Source: Hibiscus mutabilis
Lineage: Eukaryota; Streptophyta; Magnoliopsida; Malvales; Malvaceae
Reading direction: 5' to 3'
Assembly (NCBI GenBank): GCA_019671005.1
Contig: CM033745.1
Span: forward strand, 20,202,921 to 20,266,920
DNA length: 64,000 nt
The position numbers were made by a program, and so were the translations under genes. Shown piece after piece: positions 9,065 through 19,975 of the stretch. How positions within the stretch are numbered: the stretch's first letter is position 1; the number at the start of each line of letters is the position of its first letter. Below the pieces are notes generated by a model that saw nothing but the letters and a program-made list of their open reading frames with translations, was not told the origin of the DNA and searched no databases.

Positions 9065-12000
9065 TGTAGCGACCTTCTTCTTCCTTTTGAAAAAAATCTT
9101 TAAGGTGCTTTAGTTTAGAAAAGAAGTCGGCTATTAATTATCCCCTAAATCTTGCTTTAAAATGGGGAATTTCATTTGAAACTTGTTTTTTTTAATCGAT
9201 AAAAACTTGGAGTCGCCACAGGCCACTTGGGTAAGGTGGACCGGACACCATAAAATACCAGAGATTCGTTTTGAAAGGGGTCTGAGAGTTGGTTATGTGC
9301 GGGGAAGGATTAGCACCCCCATCACGCCCGAAAATTGGTACCATAATATTTGTTGCCTTTAAATTGATGGAATTTAATTGAAATTTAAATTAAGTTTAAT
9401 TTGGTGTTCTTAATTGAAAATCGACTTTAATTGCACAGGTTTTTATCAAATTGGTGGGTTCGAGTCAATTGGACATTTAACTAATAAGATTGACAATACA
9501 TCGGACCATAGACTAAACCGACATCATTTAAGCTTGACTGTTGTGTTAGTTTATGGTTCGGATCCCGTACATCACCTTTAAGCTCGGACTGTAATGATCT
9601 TGTCAAGTTTTAGTTTTACTTTGAAGTGGTAAGAATTAATTCAAATATCTGGTCAATATCATTTGAGCTCGGACTGTTACGACACAAATATCAGAATTAA
9701 TAAACACCTTGTGTTCCATGATTTAAATCGATTAATGCAAAATAAAAGGTCACATGAATGACAATTAAGGGATGGCAAACAAAGGCTTAAAGATAAACAC
9801 GCAAAAGAAGCCCACCCGAAGTCCTAACCTAAAAAGGCCCAAGTTATGGATGATCCGATTAGTGATTTAATTATTAGCTAAGTGATTTTAATATTTAACC
9901 CTAAATTGATTAGCCCTAAAAGACTAGAAACCCTAACAAATTATGATGATTAGTCTGAAATTTGATGTTAATCTAAGCTTTGAAGTTAATTTTATCCTAA
10001 AAGTAATTAAGAAATGTTCAATCAATTTAATGAATTTAACATTTACTTCAATAAGCCAAAGGTAAATTTAAATTAACTAAATTAATTCGAACCCTAATCT
10101 AACTAAGACTCAAAATGACATAAACCTAGAATTAACTTAATTAATTTAAGAATTATGCCCCTATGAGACGAGCACATGATCTAAATTAATTAAATTAATT
10201 CACTTAATTCTAATCTAAAGCACAAAAGCCTAAAACCACTAAAACTAGACCCAAAACCAAAAGCCCAAAACTACTAAAAACTAAGCCCAAGACCAAATGG
10301 ACTAGCCAAGCCCACCTATACTAAACCCAAACTATCCTAACTAACCAAACTAAGCCCAAAAGAACTATCTGGGCCCCAAACTAATCAAACTAGGACCAAA
10401 ACACAAAAGGCCCAAACTAAACCAACAAGCTCAAACACATGAATATACCTTGTAAAAACATATGATATTAAAATTATATTATATACTTTAAAAAACATAT
10501 TATATTTAAGGAAACTATATATATGTTATATACTTTTATAAAATCACATATATTATATGTTTCAAAAGACTATGTTATATATTGGAAGAAAACGATATAT
10601 ACATTATAATCTTTATAAAACTATATATTTAAAGAAACATTATAATATATATTTTATATGAAAAAACTTATATTATATATAAAAAAACTATATCTCATAT
10701 ATTTTATAAAAACTATAGGTTATATACTGAAAACTATATATTATATTTTATGCAACTATATGTATTATATAATATATAAACTATGCATTATGAAATTTAT
10801 AAAACTATAAAAAAGACTATATTAAGTAGTATTTAAGAACCATAGGTTATAAAAATATAATACATGCCATATACAAACCATATACTATATATATATAAAC
10901 ATATATCATGTATTACATTTAAACCGTATATTATGTATTAAAACCATATATGAAATATATATATTAAAAATATATATTGTATATTTATTATATGTAGCAT
11001 AAAAGCCACATGTTAAAGAAAAACATATAATATATGTTATAAAAACAAACTATATGATAATAATATACATAATACGTACAAAAACCATATCATAAGCATA
11101 AATAATTCAGCATACATATGTACCCAAAATAGAATGTAAATACACTATACGTAAAATATATACATACCATATGATAACACAATCCATAGTATGTATGCAC
11201 AAAAGTATAACTAAGGTTAGGAAAGTACCAAGCCCAAATAAATAGGGCTGCAGACTATTGGGTTGTTGCTGTTGGAGCAGGTCACCATTTGAATCCGGGG
11301 TGGGTTGGATTCGGTTTGACTCGGGGACCTCATGGGTTAACAGGTTAAAGGGGTCACTTTCCCTTTTTCTCATTCCGCTCTTCTTTCCCCCAAAACAAAG
11401 AGTTCACCCCTTCTCTTCAAGCCCTAGCAGCCCCCGCTATTAATCTGCCGCTCTCTACCACTCCGATATCATTTCGACGCATCACCACCACCAGCGTGAA
11501 GCTCGTCTTCTTCTCTTTCTTCCTATCCTAATAGATTTCACCAAAACGGCCACCAACGTCTCGAAATTGGATCGAACCTACGAGACCTATAGAGTCCCAA
11601 TTCACCGTCATTCACCGTCAGATAGTGAAGAAACCGAGATATGTTACTCCCCACTAGCCGCGTAATCTTCTCACCGTTGGGATTCACCGTTGGAGTCTCC
11701 GATCACCAGAAAACACCGAAATCTGATATGGGTAACCACTCTTCCTTATTTCCCCTTTTTCATTCGAACCAAAAAGTAAAACAACAATCTCAAAAAAAAT
11801 GTTACCTTTGATCAGAAAAAATCACCTGCTTTTCTTTTTTGATTCGAAAAAAGATGGAAAAAACAACCCTGGTATGCTTTTTCTTTCTATTGATTCTTGA
11901 ATCTCTGTTCGAACCCCCTTACAAAATGGATTATCTTACATCTTTATATCTGATTTGTTTCCCCATTTTTATTACATTTGTTGAACTAATCCTACTGTTG

Positions 12001-12865
12001 ATGATGATGGCCTGACAATCCCCCTATTTTTTATTGTTTTCTATCCCGTGTGGTGGTTGGGGAGAGACGGTGGTGGCGTGATCTCCAGTGACGAGCAGAA
12101 CCATCGATCTGTACACGTGGCAACAATTGGGGAGGGCGCGTGGAAGGCTAAGAGTCCGCGCGTGGGCTTCACGCGCGCGTGAAAGGCGAAGGCTCCCAAG
12201 CGTGATCTCCACTCGCGCCAGTTGGAGGATCTCGTGGATTCATCTGCATCGTTGGATCAGATTTGATCCAATGGTCACAAGGCGGCTGCACATAAACAAA
12301 AGGGTTCATTAGATTAGTTTTTAGAGATTTTAGGTTTAAATTGTTTTGGGCCTAATGGGCTTTGTGAATATTAAAAGGGTTTGTAATGGACTTGGACTAA
12401 TAAATTGGGTTTATATTTGTCATTTTATGTCTGTTTATTTTAATTATCGGCCCATTTATAATATAATAACATAACATAACATACTTGCATACATATATAA
12501 ACAAATATACTTACACATAATATACAAATTTTAATATACATTACATATACACATAATACATACGTACATACACATAATAGCATATAGATTACTAATGCAT
12601 GAAATAAACACATACACATATAAACATACAAATATAAATTTATGCCTAAATAAATAATAAACATACATACATCAAACACATAATAAAGACACATACCTAA
12701 CATACATATAACAACACACATGTGCATAATACCTATACACATAATAAAACCACTTAGCATTATTATTTTATTATCACATAATAGTATATATATATATATA
12801 TATAAGCCTATTACTACAAAAACAAAAATAAAACGGGTCTACCCCGGACAAAATTAGTGATTACA
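9065..12865 (-). repeat. Long 5' LTR of a Tat/Ogre-like Gypsy element
   Basis: In plus view the block starts TGTAGCGACC and ends GTGATTACA, i.e. TG...CA, 3,801 bp. The same ends bound a shorter solo copy at 56413-58391. Shared internal landmarks include ggagtcgccac, cggacaccataaaa and ggggaaggattagcaccccc near 9220-9320, a CG-rich patch with TTGGATCAGATTTGATCCAA near 12250, and AT-rich vowel-like runs. The PBS is at its left edge. The right edge abuts a Copia LTR, which it interrupts. Confidence 0.85.
10440..11200. repeat. AT-rich degenerate tandem tract inside the long LTR
   Basis: About 750 bp of imperfect tatat/aaaacta repeats (aaactatatattatata-like). A second patch of similar kind is at 12460-12804, ending in a (TA) run at about 12785-12804. 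The solo LTR relative has the matching patch at 58050-58370. No genes are present. Confidence 0.8.
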
Positions 12866-13269
12866 GTGGGCCTACGAAGGGCCCGATCGGTCTGGACATT
12901 CAAGTCGCCCACGTCGCGGGTGTACCACAACCCGAATAGGATTGGATTCGCACCTCCTGCGCGCAAGACACAGTTTCCATTCAAGTCATTCAATGACCAC
13001 AATTTGGGTAAGTGTATATATACACTTCACATTCAATTTATCCCATCTATACGCGATATAGGGTTTTATTTCCTCTACTCAATTCACAACTCCCTTACTT
13101 TGAGAATCAATTTCTCATTCAATACTCAACCATTTTGAGCATATGTGATACCGTTGTAAAGGTCTCATGGAGTAGAATAAGACCCAAAAGAATCCTTATT
13201 CGAATCTCCACCTTTACCCATTCGAAATTTGGCTCAAAGTAACCATTTTTTCTTACGTTTTTTTTAACA
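12866..13269 (-). repeat. Copia 3' LTR, truncated
   Basis: 404 bp remain. It aligns with 18568-18975, sharing for example ggtaagtgtatat and the block ccgttgtaaaggtctcatgg. Differences at the left side are nearly all C/T or G/A transitions at CG sites. The right edge ...TTAACA meets a polypurine tract. Confidence 0.88.
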
Positions 13270-13280
13270 ATCCCCACATG
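13270..13280 (-). other. Copia polypurine tract
   Basis: In plus view atccccacatg follows the LTR edge. On the minus strand this reads gtggggat directly before TGTTAAAA, the start of the 3' LTR. Confidence 0.7.
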
Positions 13281-13829
13281 AATGAAATTGATGCCTTTTA
13301 TCAAAACATTTTGACTCGATGTGGTGATAGCTTCTAATATTGATAGTTGCATAGGATAGGTAGGTTTCCTCCTTTGAACCTTCTTTTGTGAAAGTATATT
13401 TACTTTACTGGTTGTTTAGTAGACGTGATGTCCTTGAACTATTCAGCCTTTTGTGTAAACGATGATATACTCCACACAACTACCTCTCTGACACGAGTTT
13501 TTGTTCTTATGGTTATTTCTATATGGCCGTGGACATCACCTGGTTCTGCAAGAGTTTGAGAGAACTAAGCCCTAATAGTCTCCTTGAAGCGGCCCTACTT
13601 CACTCTCACATAGGTGACTTATGTTGCTCAGCTCACCGACGCACACAATGATCATTAAAAGCTTTTGCTTAGCCTATCCCATTTTTGTCACTGTTTACAT
13701 CATAGGAACGAACTTGGGATAAGAGCCCCCATAGTGAGCGTACAGGTCTTATGCAATTAAGTTATCCTTTTGAACCTAGATCTTGGGATCTTCAGTCAAC
13801 TTGATAGAGTTTTCCTTCACATAATGCCT
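13281..13829 (-). other. Copia 3' untranslated region
   Basis: About 550 bp between the pol stop and the polypurine tract. No ORF of note is present. Confidence 0.6.
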
Positions 13830-16800
13830 TTATTTTATGGGCTTTAGTTTCATTCCTTTAGATATTTTCTCAAATTGATCTTGATTTAGCCCTTTGGTTA
13901 GCGGATCCGCAACGTTATCCTTTGATTTTACATAATCAACAGAGATAACTCCATTTGAGATTAGTTGTCTAACGGTATTATGTCAGTGACGCATATGTCT
14001 CGACTTACCCTTGTACATACAATTATGTGCCCTAGCAATCGTTGCTTAGTTATCGCAGTATATGCATACTGTGGGCACATGTTTTGGCCATTCAAGAATA
14101 TCCTTAAGAAATTGCCTAAGCCATTCGGCTTCTTCTTCGAATTTATCCAGAGCAACAAACTTAGATTCCATCATGGATCTGGTTATGTTCGTTTGTCTTG
14201 AGAATTTCCACGACACAGCTCTTTCTCCTAAAATGAAGACATATCCACTTGTGTCATTGGTATCTTGAATATCAGATATCCAACTGACATCAAAGTATCC
14301 TTCCAACATAGTAGGATCTCTGGAATAATATAATCCATAGTCTCGAGTATATCTGAGATATCTCAATATCCTCATAATTGCTTTACTGTGGTTTCACTTG
14401 GATTTCTTGTAAATTTGCTTAAACTGCTCACAGTAAAAACAATATCCGGTCTAATATAGATCATGTGGTATATAAGACTGCTTATGACCTTTGCATATTC
14501 TACTTGGTCAACACTTTGGCCTTTGTTTTTGGACAAATGTTGGCATGTTTCTATTAGAGTTTTGGCCATACCAAAATCATCCTTGCCAAACTTCTCAAGG
14601 ATTTTGTTCACATAGTGTGACTGAGTCAATATGAGACCTTCAGGTAACCGTTTGATTTGGATCCCCAAAATTGTATCAACTAGTCACATATCTTTCATGT
14701 TAAATCTTGAGTTTAACATGTTTTTGGTACGTTTTACCATCTCATTGTTGCTTCCAACAATGAGTATGTCATCAACATATACACATAGGATGACATATCC
14801 AATGTCTATAGTTTTGACATATAAACATTTGCCACACTCGTTTATTCTAAAGTCATTTGTCGTCATGACACTATCGAACTTCTTGTACCACTATTTTGGT
14901 GCTTGTTTAAGTCCATACAAAGACTTCACCAGTCTACATATTTCCCTTTCTTGACCTAAAAATACATGGCCCTCAGATTGTTCTATGTATATTTCTTCAT
15001 CAAGATCTCCATTAAGAAAAGATGTCTTAACATCCATATGATGTACTTCTAAATTCCGCAAGGCGGCAATTGCAAGTATCATCCTTATGGAAGTTATCCT
15101 TGATACAGGAGAGTATGTATCAAAATAGTCAAGGCCTTCCTTTTGTCGGTAACCTTTTATTACCAATATGTCCTTGTACTTATCAATTGTTCCATCTGTT
15201 TTCATTTCTCATTTGAAAATCCATTTAGAACTTAGTGGCTTAATTCCTAGAGGAAGATTCACTAGTTCCCACGTATGGTTTTGCATGATGGAATCAATTT
15301 CACTCTTATTGGAATCCTTCCATAAGGTGCATTCAGATGAATGTATAGCATCATTATACGTTTAAGGTTAAGCCTCTAGCATATAGGTTAGAAAATCCAA
15401 TCCAAACGATTTTTCTACCCTTACTTGTTTACTTATTCGTGGCTCTATTTCAAGCTCACTCCCTTGTTGATCTTCTGTGTTATCTTCATCGATAGTCTCT
15501 AAAGTTCGTTTCGTTAAACTTTGATCAATTTCTCTATCTTTACAAGGGAATATATTTTCAAAGAAAAACGCATTCTTTGATTCTATTATCGTGTTCTTAT
15601 GAATCTCAGGATTTTTTGATTCATACACAAGAAACTGATAGGCATTGTTGTGTTCTGCATAGCCAATGAAAATACAATCCACAGTTTTTGGAGCTATTTT
15701 CATTTGTTTTGGTAATAGGGTCATTACCTTGGCAAGACACCCCCATTTTCAAGTGTTGATAGGAAGGTTTCCAACCTTTCCATAACTCATATGGTGTCTT
15801 ATCCTTTTTCTTTCGGGGAACCTTATTTAAAAGGTAATTATCTAAAACGACAACTTCCCCTCACATGTTCTATGATAACCCAGAACTTCTTAGCAAGGCA
15901 TTCATTATTTCCTTTAGAGTTTAATTTTTTCTTTCGGCTACTCCATTAGATTGGAAAGAGTAAGGTGGTGTTACTTCGTGAATAATACCATATTATGAAC
16001 AGTATTCACCAAATGGTTCAATATATTCACCACCACGATCACTCCTTACCATCTTAATCTTTTTATTAAGTTGGTTTTAGACTTCTTGCTTATAGAGTAT
16101 AAATTTCTCTATAGCTTCATATTTGCTCTTAAGAAAATATACATGGCATATTTCGTACTATCATCAATGAAGGTAATAAAATATTTATTATCTCCTCTAG
16201 TTTGGGCAAACTTTAAGTCACAAACATCACTATGTATTGATCAAGGGGTTTTGTACTTCTTTCAATGGTTTGAAACGAAGACCTTATTAATTTTGCTTCA
16301 ATGCATGTTTCACATTTATTATTATAATCAATATGAAATGAAGGGATGTGTTCCAAGTTAATTAATCTTTATGGAGTATCATAATTAACATGTCCGAGTC
16401 TACCATGCCATAAATTTAAAGACTCAATCATATAAACAAAAGAAGAAACAACATTCTTATTCATGTTCTTTGATTTTACAGAGATAACATTAAGTTTCCA
16501 TATTCCATTAAATACATAACCCCTGCCCACAAACATCCCCCCTTGGACAAAATTAGACTTTGAGACTCAAAAACCATTCTAAAGCTATAGACACTTAAAA
16601 GTGTTATAGATATAAGGTTTTTCCGTATGTCTGGTACATACAACATATTCTGCAGCTTGAGTTCCTTGCCGGAGGTCATCTTTAAGACTACAATTCTCTT
16701 CCCCTTGATATTGGAAGTCACAACATTACCCATATAGAGCTTCTCCCCATTGTCGCTAGGTATCAGCTCGGCAAAAGAATTTTCGTCACAACAGATATGA

Positions 16801-17833
16801 CGTGTGGCTTCAGTGTCTAGCCACCATTCCCTTGGGTTGGAGTCAACCAGGTTGACTTTAGAGATCACAGCACACAGATCTACATCATCCACAGCATTGG
16901 CTTTATCGGCTTTGGCTTTTCTTGGATTTCTACACTCCAATGATTTGTGCCCTACCTTCCCACAGTTGAAGTAGGCTCCCTTGAATTTCTCTTTCTTGGA
17001 AATTCCACCTTTAGGCCCTAACCTTGACATCGCTTGGTGATGTTGGGGTTGCTTTTCTTTCTTGACTTCGAAAATATTTGCCTTAGCCTCCTTGAAGGTT
17101 TCTCTATTGAGCTTTTTGGCATTGCCTATGTTGTCTTCTTCAATACGAAGTCTGACAATCAGTTCCTCCACTAACATCTCCTTTCTTTTGTGCTTCAGGT
17201 AATGTTTGAAGTCGTTCTATCTGGGAGGCAGTTTTTTCGATATGGCAGCTACTTGAAATGACTCACTTTTCACCATTCCTTCAGCAAGAATTCCGTGAAT
17301 AATCAGTTGGAGTTCACTCACTCGACTTACTACTATTTTAAATCAACCATAGTAAAATTCAAGAATTTAGCGACTAAGAATTTCTTAGCCCCATCATCTT
17401 CTGCTTTGTACTTTTTGTCCAATGCAACCCACAGTTCTAATGCTGTTTTGTACACATCATATACCGGATACAACGAGTCTTGTAATCCGTCAATGATGTA
17501 ATTCTGATATAGGTAGTCACCATTTTCCCAATCCTCAGTGATATTGAAGGCGATGAGCTCATCCACCTCTCTTTCTCCGTCTCATACCGTGACAACCGGA
17601 GGATCTTGCTTCAGATACTTTGCCAGGTTTAGCATGGTCAAATAGAAAAACATCTTCTGTTGCCATGTCTTGAAATTCTTCCTGCAAAATTTTGACGGAT
17701 TCTCATTGTGGTTCATTACCACCGCCGTTTTGCTCAGATTCATGGGTCGACTTGTCTTTTTCGACGTCTGTCCCTATCCCACCGTTTGTGTGAATGATTT
17801 GGGTGATTTGACAAGATCTTCCTTCGTAGTCAT
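13830..17833 (-). pseudogene. Copia gag-pol polyprotein remnant
   Basis: Reading leftward from ATG 17833, the Gag part reads KFCRKNFKTWQQKMFFYLT and YLYQNYIIDGLQDSLYPVY (UBN2-type Gag). The zinc knuckle has lost its first Cys (YFNCGKVGHKSLEC). The protease motif is WWLDTEATRHIC, with DTG changed to DTE. The integrase N-terminus keeps HGRLGHVNYD and CETCIEAK (about 16400-16290), and the core keeps DRGGEYIEPFGEYC (about 16030). RT begins near 15205 with ILVIKGYRQKEGLDYFDTYS and has the catalytic YVDD at 14779-14768. RNase H runs 14375-13830 and ends ADPLTKGLNQDQFEKI. Stops and frameshifts break the frame repeatedly. It is a pseudogene of a once complete polyprotein. Confidence 0.93.
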
Positions 17834-18106
17834 TGTTCCTATTCACAAAGACAAGAAGTGGAATTAATAATAATTCCAATAAACTAAAAATAATTTCATT
17901 TTTTTTCTGATTTTGATTTTTTCACAAAATCTGTAACCTTAGTTACTCCCAACGATAATTTCTGTAAAATAGATTTGCCCTATTTTTCTTTTTTTTAGAT
18001 CTAAGCAAATCCGTTAAAACGACAGGATAATTCCTAAAACAAATTTGTTTGCTTTCTCACAATCGTACTTACTTCGAATCGCCTTGGATTTATTCCGTCT
18101 TAAGAT
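17834..18106 (-). other. Copia 5' leader, no recognisable iMet primer site
   Basis: AT-rich leader between the presumed LTR edge at 18107 and gag. The usual Copia primer site TGGTATCAGAGC is not seen on the minus strand, so the primer is unknown or the site has decayed. Confidence 0.5.
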
Positions 18107-18436
18107 TGTTGGACAATAAAGGTTAAATTCTAAATAAATTTATAATAAACAAAAATTGAAATTACAAGAATTTAACATATCCGAAATAACCAAAAATATG
18201 ATTGTTGAGGTCTGCTTAGAACGCAGTTTCCTTAAGACAGATTCGACCACTCCTCGGTGCTTGAGTTCTTAAGTCGTCAGTCTCCCAAAATACAACAGTG
18301 GATGATCTTCGACACCAGCACTACTGAAGAAATCACAAACAGTACTCGAGTCTTTGACTATCACCAGGAAATCAATGCAGTTTTAGAGAGAAGAAAGCTT
18401 TTCGAATTATGTCTCCAAAACTGAATGAAGGCCATG

Positions 18437-18445
18437 TATTTATAG
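18437..18445 (-). promoter_or_regulatory. TATA box of Copia 5' LTR
   Basis: Minus strand ctataaata sits inside the LTR, in the direction of the element. Confidence 0.6.
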
Positions 18446-18613
18446 GGAAAATTAGGTTAAACATGAGAATTAAAATATTTCAAAAATATCCTTTTAAATT
18501 CGAGATATTCACAAAAGATATGCTATCTTAAAGGAAAAAAATTAATTCGAAGTTGTAAAATATTCGTAAGCCCACAAAAAGCTCAACCAATCCCAAACAC
18601 ATTCACATTGTGC

Positions 18614-18639
18614 ACCCAACCCAACCCAACCCAACCCAA
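18614..18639. repeat. (CCCAA)n microsatellite
   Basis: Five consecutive cccaa units inside the Copia 5' LTR. The other LTR has no expansion at the matching site. Confidence 0.85.
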
Positions 18640-19138
18640 ATAAAATTGAATTCACACCCCCTACACATAAGGCACAATTTCATCCAAGTTATTCAACAAT
18701 CACAAATTGGGTAAGTGTATATAAACACTTCACATTCAATTTATCCATCTATGTGGGATATAGGGTTTCATTTCCTTTACTCAATTCACAACTTCCTTAT
18801 TTTGAGCATCAATTTCTCATTTAATACTCAACTATTTTGAGCATATTAAATACCGTTGTAAAGGTCTCATGGAGTAGAATAAGACCCAAAAGAATCCTTA
18901 TTCGAATCTCCACCTTTACCCATTCGAAATTTGGCTTAAAATAACTATTTTCCTTGCGTTTTTCTAAAATTAACAAATAAAATCGAGCATATGAAGGATG
19001 CCCCAATTACTGCAAAACAGGTTATTCAGAAAATCAATGCTATCAAAACTCCTGCCACTAATCTTAATACTTACAACCTACCTAATTATATATATATATT
19101 TGTAATTCCTCAATAGTCCTATATTATTTTTCGATGAA

Positions 19139-19621
19139 TTATATGGAGTAGTTTTTTCCCTCCCAAATGGGATATATACAAGCATTCCAAGCAATGAGAA
19201 GGAATTTCCCCTTGAACCTGTGCAAGTCCATTCCCGTTCCTGCTCCATACAGTAATGCCCTGTGCAGATTGCACAATTCTAAGAGAACCTTCCACAATCT
19301 ATTGGACAAAGAAGTGTCCATGTCACTCAACAGCAGTACCACACTAAACACAAAGATTATCAATAGAAATCCCTATCTTTAGTTTCCAGCCGACCAAGAG
19401 ATGATGGCATGTTTAGGCACATGCGGTGGAAACCATACAAGTTTATCCCACAACCTACCAATTTGACAGAGGAGAATGTAAATTTGAGGCACGAGAGCGA
19501 GTGGACTCAAATTAAGCATGGGGGATTGGGATTGGGACTGGGATTCCCCACAACACAGAGACAAAGGTCGAAAACGATGGGGGAAAAAAGCAGAAAAAAG
19601 GCCATCTACCCGTCCGTTCAA
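19139..19621 (-). pseudogene. LINE-type zf-RVT domain fragment
   Basis: Minus-strand text from 19621 reads LWDKLVWFPPHVPKHAIISW, the start of the plant LINE zinc-binding RT-associated (zf-RVT) domain. After a frameshift, 19363-19139 reads LWKVLLELCNLHRALLYGAG and later LLIAWNACIYPIWEGKN, its C-terminal part. The cysteines of the middle section are not recognisable. It is a short dead fragment about 350 bp upstream of the pyruvate kinase start. 18976-19138 beside it shows no feature beyond a short TA run. Confidence 0.7.
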
Positions 19622-19975
19622 GGAATGTGGTACAAATGGTAAAAATATAAAAGAGTAACACTACCTAATCTGAACCACGTGTCTCCACTATTCCTCCTCA
19701 CTCTTATCTTCTCCAAAACCCAGGTTTCCCCCCTCTGCAGTCTGCTCTGTTTGTTTTACTTTCATATCTGTTTGCTTATATATCTTCAAACCCATCACTG
19801 TTTTCTCATTTCATCTTCTCTAACTTAATTTCTTTGTTTCCTTTTTCATATTCCTTAGCCTTGGGTACCCCTCTTCAATGGAAAATGATTCCTTGTTTCA
19901 ATTTATCCACTTTGCTTGTTTGATGATTTTGATAATGCGTGCAGATACTACTGTAAGTGAGGAAAAGCAAATCAA
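19622..19975 (+). promoter_or_regulatory. Promoter and 5' UTR region of the pyruvate kinase locus
   Basis: A TATA-like tataaaag lies at 19646-19653, followed by a CT-rich leader (19680-19760). A tgcag just before 19945 could be the acceptor of a leader intron. These positions are inferred from base composition; no transcript evidence is available. Confidence 0.45.

Larger units (their letters stand above)
12866..18975 (-). mobile_element. Copia-type LTR retrotransposon, degenerate, left LTR truncated
   Basis: Direct repeats 12866-13269 and about 18568-18975 flank a minus-strand gag-pol remnant in the Copia order (protease, integrase, RT, RNase H). The left (3') LTR is cut at 12866 by the Tat/Ogre-like insertion. 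The missing part should lie beyond that element, outside the window. The Pol text is interrupted by many stops, so the element is dead. The window shows no second target duplication for it because the left end is missing. Confidence 0.9.
18107..18975 (-). repeat. Copia 5' LTR
   Basis: The right edge (…TTAACA at 18975) is fixed by comparison with the other LTR. The left edge at 18107 (TGTTGGAC) is inferred from the short TGTT/AACA inverted ends and lies close to the leader. A minus-strand TATA box is at 18437-18445 and a (CCCAA)n run at about 18614-18639. Confidence 0.7.

Noticed and set aside
10440..11200. Centromeric or replication-origin satellite
   Set aside because: The AT-rich tract is confined to one LTR family and has no fixed monomer length.
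12440..12760. Minus-strand 106-codon ORF rich in Cys, Tyr and Met
   Set aside because: It is the translation of an AT-rich acatacata tract inside the long LTR; low complexity only.
18614..18639. (CCCAA)n as telomere sequence
   Set aside because: The unit is not CCCTAAA and it is a local expansion inside a Copia LTR.
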